From Collimonas silvisoli (GTDB lineage: Bacteria; Pseudomonadota; Gammaproteobacteria; Burkholderiales; Burkholderiaceae_D), in assembly GCF_018305005.1 (NCBI RefSeq), contig NZ_JAGQEG010000006.1, forward strand, positions 1 to 64,000: a DNA stretch of 64,000 bases, written 5' to 3'. The notes beneath the pieces are model-generated. The model saw only the letters and a program-made list of their open reading frames with translations, was not told the origin of the DNA and ran no database searches. Position 1 is the stretch's first letter, and each line of letters begins with the position of its first letter. The position numbers and the translations under genes are program-made. This document shows, in pieces, positions 8,632 through 17,172 of this stretch.

Positions 8632-9792
8632 ATGGATATGGCGATAAGCAACGGCATCAGGCGCATCAACCCGCGCCGTCCATTTACCCTCAATGCTGAC
8701 GGGCTCAAACGGATCGTGTTGGGCCAGGCGGGAGATAGCGACAGCAGCCAGGTACAGATCCAACAGCCGTCCCATCAGCCGGCCAAACCTGTGCGTCTGG
8801 CTGTTGGCGCCGTGACGACTCAATCCCTGCTGGCAGTGGCGCATAGCGATCGTGGCGCGCTGGACGAACACGCCCGCCAAACCGTGGCTGCGGCAGCGTT
8901 GCTGGCGGATGGCGCGACCGAAGTAGCGCTGCTGGTGTTCGGCGAACTGCATGACGATGCGGCGCTGCTAGGCGCAGACCGCTGCATCGTCCTACCGCAA
9001 TACGGCGGCAATTTGTTTGCACCCGAAGCGGAGCTGGCGGCGCTGCGCGCCTTGATCGAAGAATTGCAGCCGGCCCATGTGCTTATCCCTGATAACGGCG
9101 TCGCCGCCAGCGATCTGGGGCGGCGTCTGGGTGCGGCCGTGGCTGACGCCAGTATCGCCACCCATGTGGTCGAAATCAGCAAGTCCGGCTTGGCAGCCTA
9201 TCGCCAGCAGCGCAGTTTGCTGGCCCGCCGCAGCCTGTCGCACATCATCTTGCTGGAGCCGGACGCCGTGGATGCGCGCTTGCCTTTCCTTGGGCGTGGC
9301 GAGATTGCAGAGCCGCTGGCCGCGACCCTTGCTGCGGTGGGTGATAAAGCCGCATCGTCCAGTGCATATCTGGACCTTGGCAGCAAAACCATGGCAGCCT
9401 CGCAGATGGAATTGGATGAAGCCGATTTCATCGTCTCGGCGGGCAACGGGGTTGACGATGTCGCCCTGTTCAATTCTCTGGCCAATGCGCTCGATGCAGC
9501 GGTCGGCGCCAGCCGGGTCGCCGTCGACGACGGCAAGTTCAAGCGCGACAAGCAGATCGGCGCTACCGGCAAGACCGTCAGCGCCAGCGCTTATCTGGCC
9601 TTCGGCATTTCAGGCGCGGTCCAGCATCTGCAAGGCATCAAGGATTGCCGCCATGTGATCGCGGTCAACCTGGACGCCAGCGCACCGATGATCAAGCGCG
9701 CCGATCTCAGCATCATCGGCGACGCCCAGGAATTGATGACGGCCTTGCTGGATCAGGTGCGGCAGGCGCGTAGTGCGGAGGTGGCACCATGA
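8632..9792 (+). CDS. etfA: electron transfer flavoprotein alpha subunit (betaine-cluster paralogue)
   Basis: 386 residues. The C-terminal FAD-binding signature of ETF alpha is clear (IGATGKTVSASAYLAFGISGAVQHLQG, interrupted here only by quotation limits; about residues 305-330), followed by VIAVNLDASAPMIKRADLSIIGD. There is an N-terminal extension of about 55 residues before the first recognisable ETF strand, as in the demethylase-linked ETFs. The start ATG 8632 has GGAG 8 bp upstream. The last bases overlap the beta-subunit start (ATGA). The position directly after dgcAB, as in Pseudomonas PA5400-5401, suggests a dedicated carrier for dimethylglycine oxidation rather than the beta-oxidation ETF. 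Confidence 0.93.
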   Translation: MDMAISNGIRRINPRRPFTLNADGLKRIVLGQAGDSDSSQVQIQQPSHQPAKPVRLAVGAVTTQSLLAVAHSDRGALDEHARQTVAAAALLADGATEVALLVFGELHDDAALLGADRCIVLPQYGGNLFAPEAELAALRALIEELQPAHVLIPDNGVAASDLGRRLGAAVADASIATHVVEISKSGLAAYRQQRSLLARRSLSHIILLEPDAVDARLPFLGRGEIAEPLAATLAAVGDKAASSSAYLDLGSKTMAASQMELDEADFIVSAGNGVDDVALFNSLANALDAAVGASRVAVDDGKFKRDKQIGATGKTVSASAYLAFGISGAVQHLQGIKDCRHVIAVNLDASAPMIKRADLSIIGDAQELMTALLDQVRQARSAEVAP

Positions 9793-10625
9793 GTCAAGTT
9801 GTCAATCAAGCTGCCGTCAAGCGGATTGCCGTGCTGGTGTCGATCGGCCGCCATCCGGTCAGCGGCGTGCCGCGTTATAGCCGCAACGACGCCGCCGCCC
9901 TCGGCATGGCGAGCGAGTTGGCGCAGCGCGCAGCAGGAATAAGCATTGATGTGATCCATGCCGCTGATGCTGATCATGTCGACAATTCTGCCTTGTCCGC
10001 GACTTTATCTGAATATCTGGCGTTGGGCGCTGCCAGCGTTACCCTGATCGAAACAGAAAATTCGCAAGATGTATTGCCGGCGCTGCAAGCGCAGCTGCAA
10101 GCGTACGACCTGGTGTTGTGCGGCAGCCGTGCTGAGGGCGGGGCGGGTAGCGGCATGTTGCCCTATCTGCTGGCGGCGCGCCTGAACCTGCCCTTGCTGG
10201 CCGGCGTGATTGGCGTGAAGCCAGGCAAGGACGCCGTCGTCGCCCAGCAATATCTGCCTAAAGGGCGGCGGCGTGAAGTATCACTCAAGCTGCCGGCCAT
10301 GATGACGGTGCATCCCCTGGCGCCATCCAGGCTGCGCTATGCCTACGCCAGATTGCGTCGCGGTGAAATCAGAAAGCAGATTTTCGCCGCACATGCCACA
10401 CATACGGTATCCGTTTGCGAGCCTGTGGAAGAGTGGATTGTCGAGCCTGCCAAAGCCATGCCGCGCAAGCTGGTCGCGCCGGAAAAGCGCTCCGGACACG
10501 CCCGCATGCAAGCCGCCACCGTGACGGAAAGCCGCGGCGGCAAGGTGGTTCAAGACGGCAGCGCTGCCGATAAAGCACAAGTAGTTCTTGCCTATTTACG
10601 TGAGCATCACCTGGTCGATTATTGA
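9789..10625 (+). CDS. etfB: electron transfer flavoprotein beta subunit (betaine-cluster paralogue)
   Basis: A 278-residue ETF beta-type protein that begins within the etfA stop (ATGA overlap). Recognisable features are the internal LCGSRAEGGAGSGMLPYLLAARLNLPLL block, which corresponds to the conserved ETF beta nucleotide-site region (about residues 112-140), and KLPAMMTVHP. It would pair with the upstream alpha subunit to bind FAD and AMP. The C-terminal 40 residues, with the tail LAYLREHHLVDY, are longer than in housekeeping ETF beta. The gene fits the usual cluster order dgcA-dgcB-etfA-etfB. Confidence 0.9.
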   Translation: MSQVVNQAAVKRIAVLVSIGRHPVSGVPRYSRNDAAALGMASELAQRAAGISIDVIHAADADHVDNSALSATLSEYLALGAASVTLIETENSQDVLPALQAQLQAYDLVLCGSRAEGGAGSGMLPYLLAARLNLPLLAGVIGVKPGKDAVVAQQYLPKGRRREVSLKLPAMMTVHPLAPSRLRYAYARLRRGEIRKQIFAAHATHTVSVCEPVEEWIVEPAKAMPRKLVAPEKRSGHARMQAATVTESRGGKVVQDGSAADKAQVVLAYLREHHLVDY

Positions 10626-10647
10626 GGCGGTTCCATAACTGTAATAC

Positions 10648-11952
10648 ATGGAGAAACAATTGAAAGTATCCAAAGAGATTCAATCACTGATCGCCAAGCG
10701 CCTGCCTGGGCATAGCCTGGACGCGCCGTTTTACCTGAGCCAGGAAATTTTCGATCTGGATATCCAGGAGATTTTCAGCAAGCACTGGATCCAGGTCGCG
10801 GTCGAGCCGGATATTCCTGAACCGGGCGATTACGTCACGGTCGAGATCGGTCTTAACTCGATCGTGGTGGTGCGCGACGACGACATGTCGGTGCGCGCTT
10901 ATCACAATGTGTGCCGGCATCGCGGCGCGCGGCTGTGCTCGGAGCACAAGGGCTCGGTGGGCAACCTGGTCTGTCCTTACCACCAGTGGACTTACAACCT
11001 GGGCGGAGAGCTGATCTACGCCGAGCACATGGGCGAGAAGTTCGATCGCTGCAAGCACAGTCTAAAATCGGTGCATGTGGAAAATCTGGCCGGGCTGATA
11101 TTCATCTGCCTGGCCGAGCAGCCGCCGCAGGATTTTGCCGTCATGCGCGAGGCCATGGCGCCGTATCTGCTGCCGCACGGGCTGCAGGATTGCAAGATCG
11201 CCAAGCAGGTCGACCTGATCGAAGAGGGCAACTGGAAGCTGACCATGGAGAATAATCGCGAGTGCTATCACTGTGCGACCAATCATCCGGAGTTGACGGT
11301 TTCCTTGTTTGAATTCGGCTTCGGTTATCAATCCGCGCCTGGCAATGCTGAACAAATCGCGGAGTTCGATCGCCTGGCGGCGCAACGCTGCGCTGACTGG
11401 GAGCAGGGCGGCTTGCCGTCGGCGGAGATCGAGCGGCTGGATGAACTGGTGACCGGGTTCCGCACCCAGCGCCTGCCGTTGGACCGCGCCGGCGAATCGC
11501 AGACGCTGGACGGCAAGGTGGCCTCGGGCAAACTGCTTGGAAATTTCGAGCGCGCCGATCTGGGCGGTCTTTCATTCTGGACCCAGCCCAATTCCTGGCA
11601 CCACTTCATGAGCGATCACATCGTCACTTTTTCAGTCCTGCCTTTGTCGGCGGAGCGTACCCTGGTGCGCACCAAGTGGCTGGTGCATAAAGATGCGCGC
11701 GAAGGCATCGATTATCAACTGGATAATCTGACCGCGGTGTGGAACGCCACCAACGACCAGGACAAGCGGCTGGTCGAGCTGTCGCAGCAGGGCGCGCGCA
11801 GCAGCGCTTATCAGCCCGGCCCCTATTCGCCGTTTACCGAGGGTCTGGTGGAAAAATTCTGCACCTGGTATATCGGCCGTTTGTCAGCCGGCTTATCTGC
11901 CAATTTAACCGCTGGCTCGGCGACTACGATAGCGATCGCTGTGGAGAATTAA
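10648..11952 (+). CDS. gbcA: glycine betaine monooxygenase, Rieske oxygenase subunit
   Basis: A 434-residue Rieske non-haem iron oxygenase. The Rieske [2Fe-2S] ligands are C89, H91, C109 and H112 (CRHRGARLC ... CPYHQW). The mononuclear iron site shows H208 and H213 in NRECYHCATNHPE. It demethylates glycine betaine to dimethylglycine, releasing formaldehyde, using electrons from GbcB. ATG 10648 is the listed start, but it lacks a good Shine-Dalgarno. TTG 10660, preceded by GGAGAAACAA, is a credible alternative and would shorten the protein by four residues. The gene is 22 bp after etfB and in the same run as gbcB, matching the known GbcAB pairing. Confidence 0.95.
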   Translation: MEKQLKVSKEIQSLIAKRLPGHSLDAPFYLSQEIFDLDIQEIFSKHWIQVAVEPDIPEPGDYVTVEIGLNSIVVVRDDDMSVRAYHNVCRHRGARLCSEHKGSVGNLVCPYHQWTYNLGGELIYAEHMGEKFDRCKHSLKSVHVENLAGLIFICLAEQPPQDFAVMREAMAPYLLPHGLQDCKIAKQVDLIEEGNWKLTMENNRECYHCATNHPELTVSLFEFGFGYQSAPGNAEQIAEFDRLAAQRCADWEQGGLPSAEIERLDELVTGFRTQRLPLDRAGESQTLDGKVASGKLLGNFERADLGGLSFWTQPNSWHHFMSDHIVTFSVLPLSAERTLVRTKWLVHKDAREGIDYQLDNLTAVWNATNDQDKRLVELSQQGARSSAYQPGPYSPFTEGLVEKFCTWYIGRLSAGLSANLTAGSATTIAIAVEN

Positions 11953-11982
11953 TTGAAAGCCGAAATCTTGCCAGGACCGGTC

Positions 11983-13083
11983 ATGGATACTTACAAGCTG
12001 AATCGCCGGAATTTCTGGGACAGCATCCCGCCGCTGTGGAACAGCGATAGCGAAGAGACGCTGGTCTGTTGCCAGGTGCGCGCCGAGACGCATGACGTGA
12101 AGAGTTTCTTCTTCGCCGCTCCGGACGGCGGCGCGTTCGTGTTCCAGCCGGGCCAGTTCATCACGCTGGAATTGGAAATCAACGGCGCGCCTATCAACCG
12201 CTGCTACACGATTTCGTCGTCGCCTGCGCGGCCGCATACGATTTCGATTACGGTCAAAAGAGTGCCGGGCGGCCCGGTATCCAACTGGCTGCACGACAAT
12301 CTCAAAGCCGGCGACAAGGTCAAGGTATTGCCTGCGGCGGGTGAATTCACCTGCGCTATCCATCCCGCTGAAAAATACCTGTTCCTGTCGGCCGGTTCAG
12401 GGATTACGCCGTTGATGTCGATGTCGCGCGCGCATCACGATCTATGCGATGACAGAGATATCGTCTTCATTCACAGCGCGCGCACGCCGGACGACATCAT
12501 CTTTGAGCGCGAGTTGAGCCTGATCGCCGCCAGCCAGCAAAACTTCAGGACTCGTTTCATTTGCGAGCGGCTGGGCCAGCGGCGCGACTGGTCGGGACCG
12601 ACCGGCATGCTGTCGCTGGCAGCGTTGAAGCTGATGGCGCCCGATTTCATGGAACGTGAAATTTTCGTGTGCGGCCCGGCGCCCTACATGAAAGCCGTGC
12701 GCAGCATGCTGGACGAAGCAGGTTTTGAGCAAGCCCGCTATCACGAAGAAAGTTTTTCCTTCGAGACTTTGCAGCAAAGTGCCGAGCCGCCGGCAACCGC
12801 CAGCGATATCACAGCGGCGGCCGGTTTCGAAATCAATTTCCAGAAAAGCATGCGCCAGATCATCTGCGGCCCGCAGCAGCATGTGCTGGAAGCCGCCCGC
12901 AGCGCCGGCGTCCGGCTGGCGTCTTCATGCGCCCAAGGCATGTGCGGCACCTGCAAGGTCAAGCTGATTTCCGGCAGCGTCGACATGCAGCACAAGGGCG
13001 GCATCCGGCAACGTGAAATCGACCAGGGCATGGTGCTGCTATGTTGCAGCAAGCCGCTAAGCAATCTGGTAGTAGATAAATGA
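11983..13083 (+). CDS. gbcB: glycine betaine monooxygenase, reductase subunit
   Basis: A 366-residue hybrid-cluster-type oxidoreductase. The FAD motif is RCYTISSS (R73), the pyridine-nucleotide motif is SAGSGITPLMSM, and the C-terminal plant-type [2Fe-2S] ferredoxin domain has C316, C321, C324 and C354. It passes electrons from NAD(P)H to GbcA. ATG 11983 is preceded by AGGACCGGTC. An in-frame TTG at 11953, immediately after the gbcA stop and preceded by GGAG, would add ten residues and cannot be excluded. The gene is followed by an inverted repeat and then the substrate-binding protein gene. Confidence 0.94.
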   Translation: MDTYKLNRRNFWDSIPPLWNSDSEETLVCCQVRAETHDVKSFFFAAPDGGAFVFQPGQFITLELEINGAPINRCYTISSSPARPHTISITVKRVPGGPVSNWLHDNLKAGDKVKVLPAAGEFTCAIHPAEKYLFLSAGSGITPLMSMSRAHHDLCDDRDIVFIHSARTPDDIIFERELSLIAASQQNFRTRFICERLGQRRDWSGPTGMLSLAALKLMAPDFMEREIFVCGPAPYMKAVRSMLDEAGFEQARYHEESFSFETLQQSAEPPATASDITAAAGFEINFQKSMRQIICGPQQHVLEAARSAGVRLASSCAQGMCGTCKVKLISGSVDMQHKGGIRQREIDQGMVLLCCSKPLSNLVVDK

Positions 13084-13093
13084 CAGTCCGAAA

Positions 13094-13149
13094 TAATTGG
13101 GGTCAGAGTGGAATTTATTTCCAGATAAATTTGACTCTGACCCCAATTA
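13094..13149. repeat. inverted repeat, GGGGTCAGAGT class (REP-like)
   Basis: The arms 13094-13117 and 13126-13149 pair at 22 of 24 positions around an 8-nt loop (TTTCCAGA). The arms begin TAATTGGGGTCAGAGT. Palindromes carrying GGGGTCAGAGT/ACTCTGACCCC are, from memory, frequent in many proteobacterial genomes and often lie near REP-associated (Y1) transposase genes. No such transposase is present here. It separates gbcB from the downstream binding-protein gene and may attenuate or stabilise transcript at that point. Confidence 0.8.
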
Positions 13150-13189
13150 AATTATGCAGTATCCATCGCAGTATAAACGGAGGTCGACC

Positions 13190-14047
13190 ATGAACTTGAT
13201 ACGGAAATTATGTTGTTTCGGTGCAGCACTGGCTTGTGTTGCGAGTTCCTGCATGGCCGCCGCGCAGGCCAAGCCGGAGATCAGGATCGGCTACGTCGAA
13301 GGCTGGTCGGACAGCGTCGCGACTACCTATGTGGCGGCGCAGATCATCCGTCAGAATCTGGGATATGAGGTCAAGCTGGTGCCGGTCTCGGCCGGCCTCA
13401 TGTGGCAGGGCGTGGCGCGCGGCGATCTGGACGCTACCATGTCGGCCTGGCTGCCGGTGACGCAAGGTGCGTACTACGAAAAACTGAAAGACAAGGTGGT
13501 CGACCTGGGCGTCAATTATCCGGGCGCCAGGATAGGCTTGATCGTGCCGGCTTATGTCAACGCCAATAGCCTTGCCGATTTGCCGGCCCAGAAGGCGGCG
13601 TTCGAAGGCCGTATCGTCGGCATCGACGCTGGCGCCGGCGTGATGACCAAGACCGAACTGGCGATCAAGGAATACGGCCTGGATTACAAACTGATGCCCA
13701 GTTCCGGCAGCGGTATGGTGGCCGAACTGGAGCGCTCGATCCGCAATAACAAAGCGATCGCGGTGACCGGCTGGGTGCCGCACTGGATGTTCGCCAAGTG
13801 GAAACTCAAGTTCCTGGAAGATCCGAAGAAGGTTTATGGCGAGGCCGAGCACGTCGACAATATCGCCAATCCCGGCCTCGAAGCCAAGGCCAGGCCGGTC
13901 AACGATTTTCTCAGGCATTTCTCATGGCAGCCGGGCGAGATCGATAGCGTCATGCTGGCGGTAGAAAATGGGGCAAAACCCGCGGCGGCGGCAAAAGAAT
14001 GGGTAGACGCCCATCCGCAGCGCATCAGCCAGTGGTTGCAGAAGTAA
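13190..14047 (+). CDS. glycine betaine-type ABC transporter substrate-binding protein (orphan)
   Basis: A 285-residue periplasmic protein of the OpuAC family, with a signal peptide over about residues 1-27 (ending CMAAAQA). The EGWSDSVATTYVAAQII start and Trp-containing segments (SAGLMWQGVARGDLDATMSAWLP; TGWVPHWMFAKWKL) fit an aromatic cage for a quaternary ammonium group. ATG 13190 follows GGAGG. No permease or ATPase lies beside it, so it probably delivers ligand to the CbcVW core encoded at 25994-28073. Pseudomonas is known to serve one such core with several binding proteins (CbcX, CaiX, BetX). Ligand not determinable by eye; betaine is the natural guess from context. Confidence 0.9.
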   Translation: MNLIRKLCCFGAALACVASSCMAAAQAKPEIRIGYVEGWSDSVATTYVAAQIIRQNLGYEVKLVPVSAGLMWQGVARGDLDATMSAWLPVTQGAYYEKLKDKVVDLGVNYPGARIGLIVPAYVNANSLADLPAQKAAFEGRIVGIDAGAGVMTKTELAIKEYGLDYKLMPSSGSGMVAELERSIRNNKAIAVTGWVPHWMFAKWKLKFLEDPKKVYGEAEHVDNIANPGLEAKARPVNDFLRHFSWQPGEIDSVMLAVENGAKPAAAAKEWVDAHPQRISQWLQK

Positions 14048-14091
14048 GTGCTGAAGCAAGTGCATTCTGCAGCGTTTAGCGTGCAGGCAGA

Positions 14092-14979
14092 TCAGCGCTG
14101 GCAGGTTTCCGCCTCGGCCAGCAGCCAGGAACGAAAGGCCATGAGCCTGGGTTTCAACGCCGATGCCTTGGGATATACCAGCCAATAGGAAAAATCATTT
14201 TTCATGCGTTGCCGGTAGGGCGTCAACAGTCGGCCTGCGGCAATGTCGTCGGCGGCCAAAAACAGGCGTCCCAACAACACCCCGTGGCCGTCGATTGCCG
14301 CCTGCAGCGCCAGGCTGCTATCGGTAAAGCCAGCGCCTTTGCGGGCATCCACGACAGGCGCTTTAGCCGATTCCAGCCATCTTGACCAGCCATCGCGCGG
14401 CGTATCGTGCAGCAAGGGATGCAGGCGCAAGTCGGATAGCGTCTGCAACGGCTTGCGCGCGTTCAAAGCCGGACTGCACATCGGCGTGAGCCATTCTTGT
14501 GAAATGAGATCCGCTTGCAGACCGCTCCAGCGACCTTGGCCCAGGCGGATGCCCAGGTCGAAATGCTTGCTCGAAAAATCCCAACTCTCCTCGGTGCTGA
14601 CGAGATCAAGTTCTATCTCCGGGTGCGCAGCATGAAATCGGCTGAGCCGAGGCATGAGCCATTTTGCCGCAAAGGAAGGCAGCACCGTAATACGCAAAGG
14701 GCCGGCCAGTGTCCGGCTCGTCAAGCGTTCGGTGGCGGCAGTCAGGCGATCCAGGGCCTCGGCCACATCCGGCAAATAGGCTTTGCCATCCGGGGTTAAC
14801 GTCAATGCGTGGCCACGGCGCTCAAACAGCTTCATTCCCAGCCATTCTTCCAATTGCTTCACCTGATGGCTGATTGCCGCCTGCGTGACATGGAGTTCTG
14901 CCGCGGCGCGCGTGAAATTCTGGTGGCGGGCTGCGGCTTCAAAGGCTTTCAAAGAGGTAAGGGGAGGGAGTCGGCGCAT
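14092..14979 (-). CDS. LysR-family transcriptional regulator (GcvA-like)
   Basis: A 295-residue regulator. The N-terminal winged helix-turn-helix is typical of the GcvA branch (RRLPPLTSLKAFEAAARHQNFTRAAAELHVTQAAISHQVKQLE), and a substrate-binding domain follows (about 90-290). It is divergent from the LysE-type exporter gene at 15110, separated by 130 bp, the usual arrangement in which a LysR protein controls its neighbouring exporter. Its 3' end faces the convergent orphan binding-protein gene, so it may have no link to the betaine operon. Effector unknown. Confidence 0.9.
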   Translation of the reverse strand: MRRLPPLTSLKAFEAAARHQNFTRAAAELHVTQAAISHQVKQLEEWLGMKLFERRGHALTLTPDGKAYLPDVAEALDRLTAATERLTSRTLAGPLRITVLPSFAAKWLMPRLSRFHAAHPEIELDLVSTEESWDFSSKHFDLGIRLGQGRWSGLQADLISQEWLTPMCSPALNARKPLQTLSDLRLHPLLHDTPRDGWSRWLESAKAPVVDARKGAGFTDSSLALQAAIDGHGVLLGRLFLAADDIAAGRLLTPYRQRMKNDFSYWLVYPKASALKPRLMAFRSWLLAEAETCQR

Positions 14980-15109
14980 GGCTCAATCAATTTTTCTTAT
15001 CGAAGGCATGAGAATACTTCGTTTTGCGGAGATCGGTAAGTACGGTTTAATTTGCTCCGGGAAACAAAGTGTGCTGCAGGGTTCTGGCCGTTGATAAAGG
15101 GAAGAGAAA

Positions 15110-15709
15110 ATGATCGTAATGGAGACATGGATACTCATCCTCGGATTTTCAGTGCCGATGGTGCTTAGCCCAGGGCCCGGCAATACTGTCCTGGCGGCGG
15201 CCGGCGCCAAATTCGGCGTCAGAGGGACGGTTCCGTTCTGGCTGGGGTTCGAGGCGGCAAATCTGTTCTGGTGCCTGGTTTACGGCTTGGGTTTAAGTGA
15301 AATTTTCAGGCAGCACCCTCTACTGAACCAGACGATGAAATGGGCAGGAACCATTTATATCCTGTACCTGGCTTACGGCTTTCTGCGATCATCAGCCTTA
15401 TCTGCCAGAAGTGAAATGAGGCCCTTGGGTATCCTGGACGGGTTTGTATCTGTTTCATTGAACGTGAAAATTCATTCGATGATCCTGGTGATGTTTTCCC
15501 AGTTCCTGAATCCGGCATTGCCGCTGCTTGCCCAGGTTATCCAGATTGCTATCGTGTTTATCCTGGTTTGCCTTGCTTGCCACTTTCCCTGGATTTACGC
15601 CGGACAAATCATTTTTAGCCGATTCAAAACAGCTCGGGCAATGCGGATACAAGGATACCTGTTCGCTGCCTGCCTGGCGCTGGTCGCACTGTTCGCGGCG
15701 CGCTTTTAG
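15110..15709 (+). CDS. LysE/RhtB-family amino-acid exporter
   Basis: A 199-residue inner-membrane protein with about six hydrophobic segments and the family start VLSPGPGNTVLAAAGAKFG (residues 18-36). AAGGGAAGAG precedes the ATG. Members export amino acids or related small metabolites. The divergent LysR gene at 14092-14979 is its likely regulator. The sequence does not indicate the substrate. Codon use and GC are slightly lower than in neighbouring genes. Confidence 0.88.
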   Translation: MIVMETWILILGFSVPMVLSPGPGNTVLAAAGAKFGVRGTVPFWLGFEAANLFWCLVYGLGLSEIFRQHPLLNQTMKWAGTIYILYLAYGFLRSSALSARSEMRPLGILDGFVSVSLNVKIHSMILVMFSQFLNPALPLLAQVIQIAIVFILVCLACHFPWIYAGQIIFSRFKTARAMRIQGYLFAACLALVALFAARF

Positions 15710-15767
15710 CTTGACGCTCGCAGTGCCGCGCAACGGATATCTCTCTAATTCAATTCACGAGCCCGAC

Positions 15768-16046
15768 ATGAGCTGTACATCGACATGCTGTCAAATCGCT
15801 CCCGTATTACCCAGCCGCCCGCAGGCGGCATTGCAGCGTTTGCAGCGATTGCTGGCGGCAATGCTGCACATCGCCAGGCGCGCTGCCGGATGGCGGCGGC
15901 AACGTCTGGCCCCGCATTGTCCAACAACAAGACAGTCAGGACGTTTGCTGACCGCACGTGATCTGAACGATCACATACTGCGTGATATCGGCTTTATCGA
16001 TGTATTACCGCCACGCGATGACACCCGCAGGGACAGGTTCTACTGA
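15768..16046 (+). CDS. small DUF1127-like protein
   Basis: A 92-residue protein with a Cys-rich start (MSCTSTCC) and an Arg-rich middle. It ends in a LTARDLNDHILRDIGF segment typical of DUF1127, the small basic domain found in many alpha-, beta- and gammaproteobacteria. Members have been linked to small-RNA turnover and phosphate or carbon regulation in some species. No strong Shine-Dalgarno precedes ATG 15768. It stands alone between the LysE gene and a convergent outer-membrane protein gene. Function here unknown. Confidence 0.6.
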   Translation: MSCTSTCCQIAPVLPSRPQAALQRLQRLLAAMLHIARRAAGWRRQRLAPHCPTTRQSGRLLTARDLNDHILRDIGFIDVLPPRDDTRRDRFY

Positions 16047-16174
16047 GCCGATGTTTGTCATGTTCTTACCGAAGAAAAGCCGAAGCCGTGCTGCGGCGCA
16101 GACGACTTCAGCAAACGCGCATCGGGTCGCGGGACGGTCCGCATTGGCGATGCGTCAGGGGGAGATGGCGTTGC

Positions 16175-17002
16175 TCAGAATGTCTTGGTCAGTGACAGCA
16201 CCAGGGTGGCGGCGAGCGGATTGGATACCGCTGCCATTCCGGCAGAGTTGAGTGCGCCGGTGGTGTAGTGGTCGTAGACGCCGTTCTTGCCCCAGCCTTT
16301 GGTGACCGCGCCGGTGACCGTCCAGCCGCCGTCGAAAGCCTTGGACAGCGCCACCTTGCCATCCTGAAAACTGTACGCTGAAAAATTCCGCACGCGCTCG
16401 TTACCGTAATGCAGCAACAAGCTGTAGCCGCTGCCCAGATCGAAAGTTCCGTTCAGATCCAGATAGCCCGAGCCGCGGCTGTGCAGGCCGCGGCCGATGC
16501 CGAGCGTGGCGCTGTTATAGCCGAAATAGTCAGGCGTGTAGGTCAGCCAGTATTTGACGTTGAACCATCTATAGGTGAGCGAGGCAACCGCTTCGCCGTA
16601 GTTGTATTTGGTTTTGGCAGAAGAGACTTCCGCGCCCGGGTAGAGGTAGTAGTAAATTTGCCCGGTGTAGGCAATCTCGCCGGCGCTGCCCGAATAGCCG
16701 CCGTACAAATCCCATTCGACCGAATCGTTTTCAATGAAATGATCGCTGACGGTAGACATCCAGGTGCCGGCAAACAAGCCGCTTGGATGGACATAATCAA
16801 GACCGCCCTGGAGCGCCGGTCTGCCCCAGGTCTGGCGGAAACCACGCGACACATATTGCGAGGCGATGGTCGCATTGGCGCTGAAAGCCGGGGCGGCGGC
16901 TCCGCTATCGGCGCTCTGCGCCAGCGCCGGCAATTGATAGATGAGCGCGAAGGCTGCGGCACAGCATGTGCGGGTGGCGGTCTTGCTGAATTTCTGACGC
17001 AT
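16175..17002 (-). CDS. TorF-family putative outer-membrane porin (TIGR02001-like)
   Basis: A 275-residue precursor. The signal peptide covers about residues 1-30 (ending LPALAQ), followed by alternating beta strands with many aromatic and Gly residues and a terminal Phe (LVLSLTKTF), the usual C-terminal signal for the BAM machine. The opening FSANATIASQYVSRGFRQTWGRPALQGGLDY matches the 'SDYRFRG' start of TIGR02001/Gcw_chp proteins. ATG 17002 follows a GAGAGGGGGGAAAT purine run; the in-frame upstream start at 17053 is less likely. Proteins of this group are often associated with uptake of metals or organic ligands, but no substrate can be assigned. Confidence 0.8.
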   Translation of the reverse strand: MRQKFSKTATRTCCAAAFALIYQLPALAQSADSGAAAPAFSANATIASQYVSRGFRQTWGRPALQGGLDYVHPSGLFAGTWMSTVSDHFIENDSVEWDLYGGYSGSAGEIAYTGQIYYYLYPGAEVSSAKTKYNYGEAVASLTYRWFNVKYWLTYTPDYFGYNSATLGIGRGLHSRGSGYLDLNGTFDLGSGYSLLLHYGNERVRNFSAYSFQDGKVALSKAFDGGWTVTGAVTKGWGKNGVYDHYTTGALNSAGMAAVSNPLAATLVLSLTKTF

Positions 17003-17172
17003 CTGGGCAATTTCCCCCCTCTCAATATATTTCCATTTCGATATCGATTGCATGTTTTGTCGATTGCTTTTGCGCGATCTGGTCCATGCAAGCGCTTGCC
17101 GTAGGGCGGAAACAAGGCTTCATCGGCAGGACAATTGCCGAGCAGGGGGGAGCTGGGGGTGATGCGGCGCCG

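Noticed and set aside
13094-13149. Intrinsic terminator after gbcB
   Set aside because: The long palindrome lacks a T-tract and has AT-rich arms typical of a dispersed repeat; termination is possible but not shown.
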